From Nocardia amamiensis (GTDB taxonomy: Bacteria > Actinomycetota > Actinomycetes > Mycobacteriales > Mycobacteriaceae): a DNA stretch of 64,000 bases. This document shows, in pieces, positions 44,061-52,684 of the stretch (position 1 is its first letter; every line of letters begins with the position of its first letter). Position numbers and translations under genes: made by a program. The DNA lies in assembly GCF_015477605.1 (NCBI RefSeq), contig NZ_JADLQX010000022.1, forward strand, positions 1 through 64,000, read 5' to 3'. The notes beneath the pieces are model-generated. The model was not told the DNA's origin. It saw only the letters and a list, made by a program, of their open reading frames with translations, and made no database searches.

Positions 44061-44114
44061 TGCCCAGTCCATGGTGTAGGCACCGTGCTGTGCCGTTTCG
44101 CCGTGGACTGGGCA
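44061..44114. terminator. Long hairpin between convergent helR and binding-protein genes
   Basis: TGCCCAGTCCATGG and CCGTGGACTGGGCA pair over 14 bases with one G-T-type mismatch. The 26-base loop contains a second small stem (GGCAC and GTGCC). It lies between two converging genes in the 368-base gap 43848-44215 and could end both transcripts. No other feature is seen in the gap. Confidence 0.6.
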
Positions 44115-44215
44115 TAGGATAGCGGATACAGCCGCCTACTCCGAAACCTCGCCGGACATCGGGGATCCGCCGGATCCGGTGATCTGTGCCGGCGCTGGGG
44201 GTCGGTGCAGTCGGA

Positions 44216-45058
44216 TCAGTAACGGTCGACGGTCGGCGGCGTCAGCGTCGAGTCGCGGAGCGGACCGATCGTGTCCTCGAACGCCTTCTTCCAAGAACCG
44301 TCGGCCATCATTGCCTCGAGTGCGTCGTTGATCTTGGTGCGGGTCTCCTGATCGCCCTTCTTCAGGCCGATGCCGTATTTCTCGATGGTGAACGTGTTGC
44401 CGACCAGCTTCAGTTCGCCCGATGCCTGCCCGGCGTAACCGGCGAGGATGATGTCGTCGGTGGTCACCGCGTCGACCGAGCCGCTGCGCAGGGCTTCGAC
44501 GCACTGCGAGTAGGTGTCCACTTCCACCAGCTGAACGCTCTTGGCGTGATTGTCCTTGACGTACTGTGCCGGGGTGGAGCCTTTGACCGAACACAGCTTC
44601 TTGTTGCCGGTCAGCGACTCGACACCGGTGATATCGGTGGTCTCCTTTTTCACCAGCAGGGCCTGCCCGGCCACGAAGTACGGCCCGGCGAAGTCGACCT
44701 TCTCCTTGCGGGCGTCGGTGATCGAGTAGCTGGCGACGATGAAGTCCACCTCGCCGTTCATGATCATCGTCTCGCGTTTGCCCGACGGCGCCTCTTTGAA
44801 GGTGATGCCGTCGGGCTGCACGCCGAGCTTGCCCGCCACATACTTGGCGATCTCGACGTCGTACCCGTGGTAGGAGCCGTCCGCTTCACGAAAGCCCAGG
44901 CCGGGCTGGTCGAACTTGATGCCGATGGTCAGCTTCCCCTCCCTCACGTGATCACTGGTGGTCGCGGAGTCGCTGCTGTTACCGCCACCGCAGGCGGTTG
45001 CGGCGAGGGTGACGGCGATCGCCCCGATGGCGAGGCGGATTGTGCGGTTGATCCTCAT
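44216..45058 (-). CDS. Polar amino acid ABC transporter substrate-binding lipoprotein (GluB-like)
   Basis: The protein has 280 residues from the ATG at 45058. It has a signal sequence with the lipobox ATAC (Cys23). The SBP_bac_3 domain shows LTIGIKFDQPGLGFREADG, YDVEIAKYVAGKLG, VDFIVASYSITDARKEKVDF, FAGPYFVAGQALLVKK and VDAVTTDDIILAGYAG, as in glutamate-binding GluB. It binds an amino acid outside the membrane. No permease or ATPase gene is adjacent, so it must use a transporter encoded elsewhere. Confidence 0.88.
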   Translation of the reverse strand: MRINRTIRLAIGAIAVTLAATACGGGNSSDSATTSDHVREGKLTIGIKFDQPGLGFREADGSYHGYDVEIAKYVAGKLGVQPDGITFKEAPSGKRETMIMNGEVDFIVASYSITDARKEKVDFAGPYFVAGQALLVKKETTDITGVESLTGNKKLCSVKGSTPAQYVKDNHAKSVQLVEVDTYSQCVEALRSGSVDAVTTDDIILAGYAGQASGELKLVGNTFTIEKYGIGLKKGDQETRTKINDALEAMMADGSWKKAFEDTIGPLRDSTLTPPTVDRY

Positions 45059-45247
45059 CGAATGTGGTTCCCTCTCAGGGTGAGCCGTCAGGCCCGATCG
45101 GAGGCCCAGGTGCTGACGGCAGGTCATTTTTCCCTGGGAACTCCAGCGGCTGTATCGAAAGTCTTCCCAGCAGTGGAAACCGGTCGGTCGCGCCGGTGAG
45201 ATTGCTCGCCGATTGCCGCCAGTCGCGCCGCGACATACCCCGTCGAG

Positions 45248-45904
45248 TCAGTCGAGTACCTCGGCGGGTGTTCGGACGGCTATTTCGCCGCCCAGTTCGT
45301 AGTTGCCGGACAGCCGCAGTCCGTCTCCGCTCCAGAATCGGCCAGGGTCGTACCAGTCGGGGCTACGGTGTTGCGGTAGCAGTCCCATCGCTTGGTATGT
45401 CGCAGCGACGATTTCGGCGCAGTACGCGTTCTCCAGTTCCCGGGCGGCCGGTCGACTCGCTTTGCGGCGGGGGAGGCGCGCACGGCCGCGCAGCCAGCGC
45501 CCGGCAAGGGCGGCGGTGGAGGGGAACGGGGTGCCGTCGAGCCGGGCGATGGTGCGCAGCACGCTTTCCTCCATCTCTGGAGTGACAGGAGGGTCCAACT
45601 GGCGCAACCAGGCCTGCTGACCATAGCGGTGTGCCCAGACCAGCACGGCATCGCGCAGGTTGTGCAACTGGACGCCGCGGTGCGTGTTTCCCGACCACAT
45701 GTCGGGCAGGGATCTCCCGAGCTCCGCGTGCCAGATCAGGGCGGGCAGATCGTCGATCACCACCGACATGCCGACATGGTTCACCGGACTGTTCGTCGTC
45801 ATACGGATCACCCGGTCGGCTGTCGAATGCCCTCGGAAAAGCCAGATATCACCCGTTCTGGTGACCTCGACCGCTCGGTCGAGACTGATGCCCGTCCCCG
45901 TCAT
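45248..45904 (-). CDS. YiiX/YebB-like NlpC/P60-type protein
   Basis: This 218-residue protein has the permuted NlpC/P60 pattern: an early TGDIWLFRGHSTADRVIRMT, NHVGMSVVID with the catalytic His, and AYCAEIVAATYQAMGLLP with the catalytic Cys. There is no signal peptide, so it is probably cytosolic. Such enzymes cleave amide or thioester bonds, and the substrate is unknown. It is divergent from a small membrane protein gene that starts 18 bases away. Confidence 0.75.
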   Translation of the reverse strand: MTGTGISLDRAVEVTRTGDIWLFRGHSTADRVIRMTTNSPVNHVGMSVVIDDLPALIWHAELGRSLPDMWSGNTHRGVQLHNLRDAVLVWAHRYGQQAWLRQLDPPVTPEMEESVLRTIARLDGTPFPSTAALAGRWLRGRARLPRRKASRPAARELENAYCAEIVAATYQAMGLLPQHRSPDWYDPGRFWSGDGLRLSGNYELGGEIAVRTPAEVLD

Positions 45905-45922
45905 GGTCGTAGCCTATGCGGT

Positions 45923-46174
45923 ATGAGGTGGTGGAAGGTGTTGGGATTGGCGGGTGCGGCCGGTGTGGTAGCCACCGGTGTCGTGGTGGTGCGCGCCGAG
46001 CGCCGCCGCCGCGCCTACACCCCGGATCAAGTCCGCGAACAACTGCACGTGCGATTCGCCCAGGCGGCATCGGCCCCGGAAGCCGTCGAAACCGCTCCGA
46101 AACCGCGGACTCTCGCCGGTATCCGCGGGCATGCCCAGCGATGGTTCCGGCGCCGGTCAAGCATGGCGAAGTGA
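45923..46174 (+). CDS. Small membrane-anchored protein
   Basis: This 83-residue protein has one N-terminal membrane helix (VLGLAGAAGVVATGVVVV), then a basic cytosolic part (RAERRRRAYTPDQVREQLHV) and a basic C-terminus. It resembles short Rhodococcus and Nocardia proteins of unknown function. No clear ribosome binding site is seen. It begins in the narrow gap before the NlpC/P60-like gene on the other strand. Confidence 0.6.
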   Translation: MRWWKVLGLAGAAGVVATGVVVVRAERRRRAYTPDQVREQLHVRFAQAASAPEAVETAPKPRTLAGIRGHAQRWFRRRSSMAK

Positions 46175-46238
46175 GCGCGCCAAGCCGCGCAAGCAATTCG
46201 GGTTCATCCGATCGAGTCCGAATGCTTAGATCAGCGCC

Positions 46239-46385
46239 ATGTGGATGGTCCTCGAAGGCCACCAAACCTGGCGCGAGGCCGGAGGCGGCGCGGGAGAGCT
46301 TCTTCTCTGCGCACTGGGAATACCACGCGACGAGGCCCGCCGAATCGCCTCCTCCCCGCTGCCCTCGATCCCCCTCGAGTTCTGA
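46239..46385 (+). CDS. Possible 48-residue small protein
   Basis: An ATG opens a frame that starts MWMVLEGHQTWREAGGG, continues ELLLCALGIPRDEARRIA and ends PSIPLEF. Almost every third codon base is G or C, as expected for a real gene here. No ribosome binding site is obvious and I recognise no family, so it may also be a gene fragment. Confidence 0.35.
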   Translation: MWMVLEGHQTWREAGGGAGELLLCALGIPRDEARRIASSPLPSIPLEF

Positions 46386-46425
46386 CTCCGAGCCCATTTC
46401 ATGCCAGGGAGAGAACTGCGTCGAA

Positions 46426-46635
46426 GAATTCGTCGCCAGCGCGCAGTCGTGGGTCGGCATCAAGGCCGTGATGTTCGGTCGTGCCGTCGGCACCCTGCCG
46501 ACTTTCGGCATCGCTATCCCCATCGTCAATCACCTCGGCGACATCAACCGGGAACTCGCTTACGCCCGAGCGCATTCCGGTATCTCCGGACTCCGGCTCG
46601 TACTGGGCACCGAACCGTTCAACCACAACCGATGA
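46426..46635 (+). other. Coding-like fragment of unknown origin
   Basis: One frame reads EFVASAQSWVGIKAVMFGRA, then LPTFGIAIPIVNHLGDINRE and ends TEPFNHNR. It has strongly coding-like codon use but no good start codon or family match. It could be the 3' end of a decayed gene or a short gene starting at the ATG at 46471 (54 residues). Confidence 0.35.
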
Positions 46636-46809
46636 GGGCTAGGGAGATTTCGACTGCATCGGCCGGCGGCACGCTTCACTGCGCTCGAGCAAGCCGACCT
46701 GAATCGTAATTCGGATCGCACAGTTCGCCCCACGCCGTATTCTGCTGCCGCTGTTCGTCCCACGGAATCCGACCGCATCAACCTGCTCCAGCCAGGACAA
46801 TCCAGGTTG

Positions 46810-46867
46810 TGACGAATTCGTCAGTTTCTCTTGACTGAGGCCTGCGTCGTATGTGACGATATCGTCA
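46810..46867. promoter_or_regulatory. Paired TetR-like palindromes
   Basis: TGACGAATTCGTCA at 46810-46823 and TGACGATATCGTCA at 46854-46867 are perfect 14-base palindromes. They share the context TGTGACGA-WW-TCGTCAGT and have centres 44 bases apart. A TTGACT box lies between them at 46831. The shape is that of a TetR-family operator pair. They lie about 310 bases before the DUF3068 gene in a 545-base stretch (46636-47180) with no convincing gene. Confidence 0.6.
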
Positions 46868-47180
46868 GTCTCGTGGAGGGAGCTGTCGATCGTCCACTAT
46901 CACGATCCATATGCCGGTTAGCGCGGTGCAGGGCGGCTCGTTGCCGTACTGGATCTCCGCTGGCCGCCGAGATGCACATCCAGCGCCGCCGCGCCGCTCT
47001 GGTTCGGTTCGATCATCCAGCTCGAGCGCGCCGCGCGGTGCTGCGCGTTCGTTTCGTTCGTGCCGAGCTGCCCGACCACCTGCCGCTGCCCGTATCGGGA
47101 ATCGCGGGCCGCTTCCGAACGGCGCCTCTGCGAGAACCCCTGCAGCGAAGCGGCTGTATGACCTTCAAAGGCGAATCCTT

Positions 47181-48242
47181 ATGACCAAGACTGATTACCT
47201 TCCTGTGGATCTCGACGTCGAGCGGGGTGCACAGCCGAGCGCGAAGAATCGGTCGCGCAAGCGATATCTCGGATACTTCGCACTCGCGACCGCCGCCTTG
47301 CTCGCCGCGGTCGCGATTGTCCTGCCGAGCTACGTCGCAGACACGTTGATCAAGTTCCCGGCTCAGGTACGGCAGGTGACGATCGCGTCCGGCACGGGCA
47401 CGATGCTGGATCTCGATCTTCTTTTGCAGGGACGACTCCACGTCGAACACGACGTTCCGATCCAACTATCGACCTTGGTAACCAGCATCGCGCCAACGAA
47501 TTCCGAGATTGTCACACTGCGCGTCGCGCAGCAGTCGACGAGGCTGGACCGCTCAGGTCAGGCAAGTCTTGTCGATGCGCTGGTCGACCAGGTGAGCATG
47601 AACCGGGCCAGCGGCGCATCACAACGACGTCCAGCACTAACGGTTTTCGAACCCGGTCAAGACCCGCTCGAGACGGTACGCAACGGCTTGCAGTACAAGC
47701 TTCCTTTCGACACCGGCAAGCGCGACTACACCTACTTCGACGTCATCTCCCAACAGGAGACCCGCTTGCAGTACGTCGATGACGCCACTGTGCGAGACGG
47801 CTTGCGGCTACTGCATTTCCGTGTTGACATACCCCCGGCCGAGCTGTCCGGCCTGCTGCCGACACGGGGGCGTCTCACACTCCCCGCGCAGACGGTGGGG
47901 CGAAGCGGCGACGAGGAATCGATCACGATGTCGCTGTACTACTCCGCCATCCGCGACTTCTGGGTAGACTCCATCACCGGCGCGATCATTGTAGTGAGCG
48001 AGCATCAACGTCGGTATCTGGCCACCGCCGTCGACGATCCCGCCCCTGTCACCGTCTTCGAGGGCAACCTGCGCTTCGACGAACAGACCATTGAAGAAAT
48101 GGTCACACAATCGCAGGAAGCGCGAGAGCAGATCGCTGTCTTGCGCACGTATGCCCCCGTGGCCGCCGCGATTACAGCGATGGCCGCATTGGCCTTCGGT
48201 GTCTGGCGACTGAGGACATCGCGTCGGTGCGCTGCGCGGTGA
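47181..48242 (+). CDS. DUF3068 (PorA-type) membrane protein
   Basis: The protein has 353 residues from the ATG at 47181; a longer open frame upstream lacks a good start. It has an N-terminal membrane helix (LATAALLAAVAIVLPSYVAD), a large extracytoplasmic domain of about 270 residues and a C-terminal helix (YAPVAAAITAMAALAFGVW). The family is placed with mycolata porin PorA in databases, but this topology looks more like a bitopic membrane protein than a porin. RDYTYFDVISQQETRLQYVD and ITGAIIVVSEHQRRYL are family-like segments. A hairpin follows. Confidence 0.8.
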   Translation: MTKTDYLPVDLDVERGAQPSAKNRSRKRYLGYFALATAALLAAVAIVLPSYVADTLIKFPAQVRQVTIASGTGTMLDLDLLLQGRLHVEHDVPIQLSTLVTSIAPTNSEIVTLRVAQQSTRLDRSGQASLVDALVDQVSMNRASGASQRRPALTVFEPGQDPLETVRNGLQYKLPFDTGKRDYTYFDVISQQETRLQYVDDATVRDGLRLLHFRVDIPPAELSGLLPTRGRLTLPAQTVGRSGDEESITMSLYYSAIRDFWVDSITGAIIVVSEHQRRYLATAVDDPAPVTVFEGNLRFDEQTIEEMVTQSQEAREQIAVLRTYAPVAAAITAMAALAFGVWRLRTSRRCAAR

Positions 48243-48246
48243 GTCG

Positions 48247-48278
48247 GCTGCCGGACAGTCCGCCACCTCTCCGGCAGC
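48247..48278 (+). terminator. Hairpin after the DUF3068 gene
   Basis: The arms GCTGCCGGA and TCCGGCAGC pair perfectly with a 14-base loop, five bases after the stop codon. It probably terminates the DUF3068 transcript. Confidence 0.65.
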
Positions 48279-48296
48279 GCAGCCGAGTCGGGGTGA

Positions 48297-48467
48297 CTAT
48301 CCGGCTGCGCGAACGACGGGCACCGTGCGCTCCACGCTGTAGGCGTGCACCGCGGTGAAAGCTGTGCGCTGCTCTTCGACGAGGGCCGCGACCTGCGCCG
48401 TGCCGAGCAAATCGGCCACGGCCGCTCGGCTTTCGGCTCCGAATATCACCGCGCCGTGATAGCGGTA
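48297..48467 (-). pseudogene. 3' fragment of a gene cut by an IS630-type element
   Basis: The minus strand encodes YRYHGAVIFGAESRAAVADL, EEQRTAFTAVHAYSVERT and PVVRAAG, then a stop. It has coding-like codon use but no start, because the frame runs into a TA dinucleotide at 48466-48467 where an IS630-type end begins. About 56 codons remain. The family is uncertain; the size and pattern recall small antibiotic-monooxygenase or YciI-type proteins. Confidence 0.5.
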
Positions 48468-48880
48468 CTAGTGTTCCGCGCCTGAAATCCGTTGCTTAAT
48501 TGTAGGATTCGGCGGTGGGGAGGACTGGGCGGCCGAGGTCTGGGGCGGATTTGGTGGTGACCGAGGGCAGCGTCGGGAGCTGTTCGGGGTGCGCGGGCGG
48601 CGACGTCGACGCAGGCATATGCGTTGCGGTGCCGGATCGTGCTGGCCTGCGCCGAGCCGGGCGCGTTCAACACCCACGTTGCGGCGGAGGTGGGCGTGTC
48701 GGCGATGACGGTGCGGAAGTGGCGGGGCCGCTTCATCGAGTACGGATTGGCTGGTCTGGCCGATGAGCCCCGGCCGGGCCGGCCACCGTCGATCCTGCTG
48801 GATCAGGTGCAGCAGGTGGTCGAGATGACGCTCGAGCAGGTCCCAACCCAGCGGCCACGCACTTCTCGATGATCTCCCTA
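48468..48880 (+). mobile_element. IS630-family transposase remnant
   Basis: From about 48515 the plus strand reads MGRTGRPRSGADLVVTEG, then after a frame change LRCRIVLACAEPGAFNTHVA, TVRKWRGRFIEYGLAGLADE and PRPGRPPSI. This is the N-terminal helix-turn-helix part of an IS630 transposase. A second frame change gives PNPAATHFSM, corresponding to the THWS motif, and then homology ends; the DDE catalytic domain is absent. The left end appears to lie at a TA at 48466-48467, the normal target of this family. Confidence 0.7.
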
Positions 48881-49465
48881 CTCGGGGAAGGTCGGCTGGC
48901 CGACGCCGTCTCGCTCGGAGACGATGCCCTGTGCCGGCGCTTCGGGTAATGCCGGCTCGGAACGGTCGGTAATTGCGCGCGACGCCCACAGATGTCGTGA
49001 GAGCTGGCCCGCCAGGCATGCACCGGCCGCGTTGAACAGCACGTCGTCGACGGATGAGTGACGGCCGATAGCGAGGGCGAACTGTGCAGTCTCCACCGCG
49101 ATCGAAGCTGCTGCTCCCGCCAACAGGATGCGGTACGAGCGGGCGAACCAGGGTCGGCGCACCGGCAACAGGAAGCCGAGTGCGGCGAAGACAAGCAGAT
49201 TCCCGCTGAACTGCTCGATTACCCGGTCGTCGGCCAGTTGCTCGGCCAGATCACGCAGCGGCACGAGATTCAGCGAACGACCTCTTCCGGTCGGCGTGAG
49301 GATCATCCACAACCACGGCGCGGTACCCGTCACCATCCCGACATCGCACAGCGCCGCCCGCCACCCGCGCCGCCCAGCCAGCCACCAGGCCAGGAGACCG
49401 GCTACCGGTATCGCGGCGATCGCGGTCACCACGACCCGACCCCACGCCTCCCATGTCCCGTTCAC
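48878..49465 (-). CDS. VanZ-family membrane protein
   Basis: The protein has 195 residues from the GTG at 49465; longer starts are possible. It has four or five membrane helices. The VanZ signature is seen in PTGRGRSLNLVPLRDL, FSGNLLVFAALGFLLPV and VETAQFALAIGRHSSVDDVLFNAAGACLAG (read as two adjoining blocks). VanZ-like proteins are associated with low-level teicoplanin resistance or phosphatidyl-group chemistry; here the role is unknown. Mobile-element remnants flank it on both sides. Confidence 0.85.
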   Translation of the reverse strand: MNGTWEAWGRVVVTAIAAIPVAGLLAWWLAGRRGWRAALCDVGMVTGTAPWLWMILTPTGRGRSLNLVPLRDLAEQLADDRVIEQFSGNLLVFAALGFLLPVRRPWFARSYRILLAGAAASIAVETAQFALAIGRHSSVDDVLFNAAGACLAGQLSRHLWASRAITDRSEPALPEAPAQGIVSERDGVGQPTFPE

Positions 49466-49621
49466 ACCGCCAGTATCACCCAGATCACCAGCGCCACAGA
49501 CCTGGCCGAAATCCCCACCCACACAGCCTGCACTCATCGCCGCCCACGCCCAGCGGAGGTCCCTGACGTCAAGCGAGCGCCAAACCCTGTAGTGGCTCCC
49601 CTTTATGTCAAGAGGCGGTGG

Positions 49622-50771
49622 TCAGCTCGGCGTTAGGCTGTGTGGAGGTAGGTCCGGGTTGTGGCTTGTCCGAAGGATCGGTGTGCGGGGTCGGGCCGGT
49701 CGCGCTGGAGTCAGTTGTCGTTCCCGAATGCCTCCCGGGCTTGCCGCATCCCGTCGCCGCTGGTCAGCGAGCATCCGGTGATAGACCACGTTCGACAATC
49801 GGCGTTTGAGTGCCCGCATCGACTCCATCGAGGTCTTCCCGGCGGCTCGTTTGCCGTCGTAGTAGACGCGGCCAGGAGTCGGGTTGCGTAGTTGGACGAT
49901 CGCCATGACGTGCAGGACGCGGTTGATCTTCCGGTTGCCGGCGCGGGAGAGCCGGTGCCGCTGCTGCTGACCGGAAGAAGCATCCAATGGTGCGGTGCCG
50001 TTCCAGGACGCGAACCGATCCCGCGACGCGAACCGGTGGACATCGTCGACGTCGGCGAGTAGCCGCGCGGCGCCGGAGGGGCCGATGCCGTTGAGGTCCA
50101 TCAAGGTCGAGCCACGGTCCACAACCAGTTGCTTCAGTTCCTTGTCCGCGGCTTTGGTTTTCCGGTCCACGACCTCGAGGTCGTCGATCAGCTCCAGTAC
50201 CAGGCGCAGCCGGACGCGTGCCGCCGCATCGGCTGGTTCGATGGCCTCGGCCAGGGCGCGGGCCTGCATCGCGGACAGGAACCGTTTGGCTCCCCCGGCA
50301 ACCAGCTCCATGAGCAGCCGGTGGATCCGGTTCAACAGTTCGGTGCGTGTGCGGCCGAGTTCGTCGCGACGATCGACCAGCAGCCCGAGTGCGACGAGTT
50401 CCGGATCTGCTTGCACTCGTCGCAAGTTCGGCGACCGCAGCGCGGCCAGCGCGACCGAATGGGCGTCGACCGGGTCGGTTTTGCGGCCGTTGCCGGTGGC
50501 GAACACCCGCACCTGCGCCGACAGTTTGGCGGGCACATCGATGACAATCTCACCATGGTGGATCAGCCGGTGTGCCAGGTGCCGGCCGACGCCGTTGCAG
50601 CCCCTCGATCGCCCAGACCCGATCCGGGAACTGTCCTGCCGCGGCGAGCATCTTGCGGTACCCGGTGGTGTCGGTGCTATATCGGCCGGTCGCCAGCACG
50701 GTGGAGGACTGGTCGATAATTTCGATGGTGGCCGAGCGTTTATGCGGGTCCATTCCGATGATGACCGTCAC
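49622..50771 (-). mobile_element. IS110-family transposase with frameshift
   Basis: The GTG at 50771 opens VTVIIGMDPHKRSATIEIID (DEDD domain) and continues to VWAIEG. There an extra G near 50602 shifts the frame; the restored frame reads CNGVGRHLAHRLIHHGE and then PAKLSAQVRVFATGNGRKTD. The C-terminal transposase_20 domain is intact: LNGIGPSGAARLLADV, SWNGTAPLDASSGQQQRHRL and RAGNRKINRVLHVMAI. One indel therefore separates it from an intact gene, so loss is recent or the call could be a sequencing error. Confidence 0.85.
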
Positions 50772-51262
50772 GGTGTCCTTCCAGAAGTCCGAACGAACTG
50801 GGTGTCCGTGCGGGAAGGGCACCGCTACTTCGAGCCAGGGCAGACCCCTTCCAGCCACGCCCGCACGGTAATCCGGTGGGACGCAAGCCATTAGTGAGCC
50901 ACACCAAACAAGCCGGGGGCAGCCGATTAGGGAGCCTCCCACCGGGCACCTGGGACTCGATCCTGGCCGGGATCAAGCCCTGACACCAGTCTTAAGTAGC
51001 CGATTACCGGACGCCGGGCAGGATCGGCGTGCGTAGCATCCTGGGCGATGATCGGAGGGGATGTCGGAGGTTGCGACCTCGACGGCGGTTGATGCCGCGG
51101 GTGTGCTCTGGCCGGTTGTACTTTCGTCTGGGTGAGTCCTCGATGGAGCTCGTGGGGTCCAGTGGCGTAGCGCGAATTGACGCCCGGCGGAGTTCGGCGA
51201 CCTCGCTTACGATCTTCGTGGCGATCACCTGGTCGCGCTTTTGTCCCACGATTGGAATCGTC
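50772..51262. other. Intergenic region, 491 bases
   Basis: It includes the outer flank of the IS110 element and the promoter side of the DUF732 gene. Several short open frames occur, none with a family match or ribosome binding site. The exact IS110 boundary cannot be fixed by eye. Confidence 0.35.
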
Positions 51263-51622
51263 TTGCTCTTCTCGAAGATCGCTACAGGGCTCGCCGCCGC
51301 GGCCGCTGCTGTTCTGTTCGCCGCCCCCGCCTCGGCATTGCCGTCGGCAGAGCTTCAGCCGGTCGCGAGGGCCCACAACTACGGCCCGTTACAGGACGCG
51401 CATTTCGGGTTCCTGCTCATCCAGCGGGATGGCATTCAGGTACTTCCCGACATCATCTCGGAATTCCCGGGCATTACCGAGGGCGGCCATGCCGTCTGCG
51501 ATCTGCTTGCGGACGGCATATCGAAGCACAGTCTGGCCGAGTTCTTGAGCGGGGGAACAGGCGAGTTCGGCTCGGCGATGGCCTTCGTGAACGCCGCCGA
51601 GACTGCCTATTGCCCCGGCTGA
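51263..51622 (+). CDS. DUF732-family secreted protein
   Basis: The protein has about 119 residues if it starts at the TTG at 51263; an ATG at 51143 in the same frame would add 40 residues. It has a signal peptide (IATGLAAAAAAVLFAAPASA). The mature domain of about 90 residues follows the DUF732 pattern with one Cys pair (HAVCDLLADGIS and AETAYCPG). DUF732 proteins are small exported helical proteins of mycobacteria and Nocardia with no known function. Confidence 0.75.
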   Translation: MLFSKIATGLAAAAAAVLFAAPASALPSAELQPVARAHNYGPLQDAHFGFLLIQRDGIQVLPDIISEFPGITEGGHAVCDLLADGISKHSLAEFLSGGTGEFGSAMAFVNAAETAYCPG

Positions 51623-51863
51623 TGCCGGTGCATGGCTGGCCCGCCCTGAACGTTCGCCTCTTCCTCGCTGGCTCTCGCAACGCACTCTGTTGCCGCGTGG
51701 CGCGCTGACCGAACCGGCCGGCGCGGCCGGGCGAAGATCAACGGGCCGAGCTGATCTGCCCCCGGCCGAACTCACCATCGTGCCGAGGTGCGGGGCACTG
51801 CTGAGTAAGGCGTGGTCGGGCCCTTTCTGTTTGAATGCGGCCTTGCTGATCGGAGGGGTATTC

Positions 51864-52211
51864 ATGTCGGCTTATGGTCCAGCGCTTTTCGTTTACCGGA
51901 AGGACGGCGCGGATCTGTCGGAGCAGGAGCAGAAGCAGGTATTCGAGCTCGTTCGAGCTGTTTGTATGGACCTGAGAATGACCGACGTTGAGGGGTTTCC
52001 GGTCGAACCGTCGAACTATGGCTACGACGAGGAAGAGGCCAGGTCGCTGGGAATCCTGCTGTACTCCTCGTATGCCTACGCCGGAATGCCTGAAGAAGTC
52101 CGAGCCGGTGTGGAACACGGCTGGGAACAGGAGGGCGCAAGAGTGGCGGCGAGGGTCGAGGAGTGCTCTCCCGGGGTCTACGCGTTCATGACATACGGAG
52201 TCGAGAACTGA
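51864..52211 (+). CDS. Hypothetical acidic protein
   Basis: This 115-residue protein starts at an ATG with GGAGGGG seven bases upstream. It is soluble and acidic, with SEQEQKQVFELVRAVCMDLR near the start and EEVRAGVEHGWEQEGARVAA as a helix near the end. I do not recognise the family. The good ribosome binding site and codon use support a real gene. Confidence 0.65.
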   Translation: MSAYGPALFVYRKDGADLSEQEQKQVFELVRAVCMDLRMTDVEGFPVEPSNYGYDEEEARSLGILLYSSYAYAGMPEEVRAGVEHGWEQEGARVAARVEECSPGVYAFMTYGVEN

Positions 52212-52684
52212 CGGCCCCCAGATATCCGCTCATGCCGCTGGGCGCTCGTTGGTCGACTCTCCGAAATCTGGCTCGGATCGATTGGGTGGCACGAACCTTC
52301 GCTCGCTCGCAGCCATGGGATTGCGGCGGGATACTCGCACGGGGGCCGCGGCTCCAGACCTGATCACGGAAAGTGGGCCAGATCCCACAAATGACGGACA
52401 GAGCCAGCGTGACCCCAGTCGGGTTGATTTCATCAGCGCGCGGAGGTGGCCGAGCTGACCGCGATCGCGGCCAATCGCAAACAACGCCCGACCACCCGGC
52501 GAGAAGCATGGTCGGTGACCACTGCCGCAGGACTCTTCGGCGGCGTATTTGTCGCAGCGATCCTCGACGACGTTCGACCCCGGGCGCGGTTCACCATCTT
52601 GCCCTCGCGCGACTCGTCCCGAATAAGATTGCGGGAGATGCGCGCTGACGATACGTGCGGCCGCGGGAAGCGGGGGAGACGCCC
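52212..52684. other. Intergenic region, 473 bases
   Basis: Nothing convincing is seen. Frames are open on both strands, but they change often and lack start signals. It presumably contains the promoter of the LppA-like gene. Confidence 0.35.

Noticed and set aside
46911..47180. In-frame upstream extension of the DUF3068 gene
   Set aside because: The extension is Arg/Ser-rich without family resemblance, and the ATG at 47181 begins the sequence leading to the expected membrane helix.
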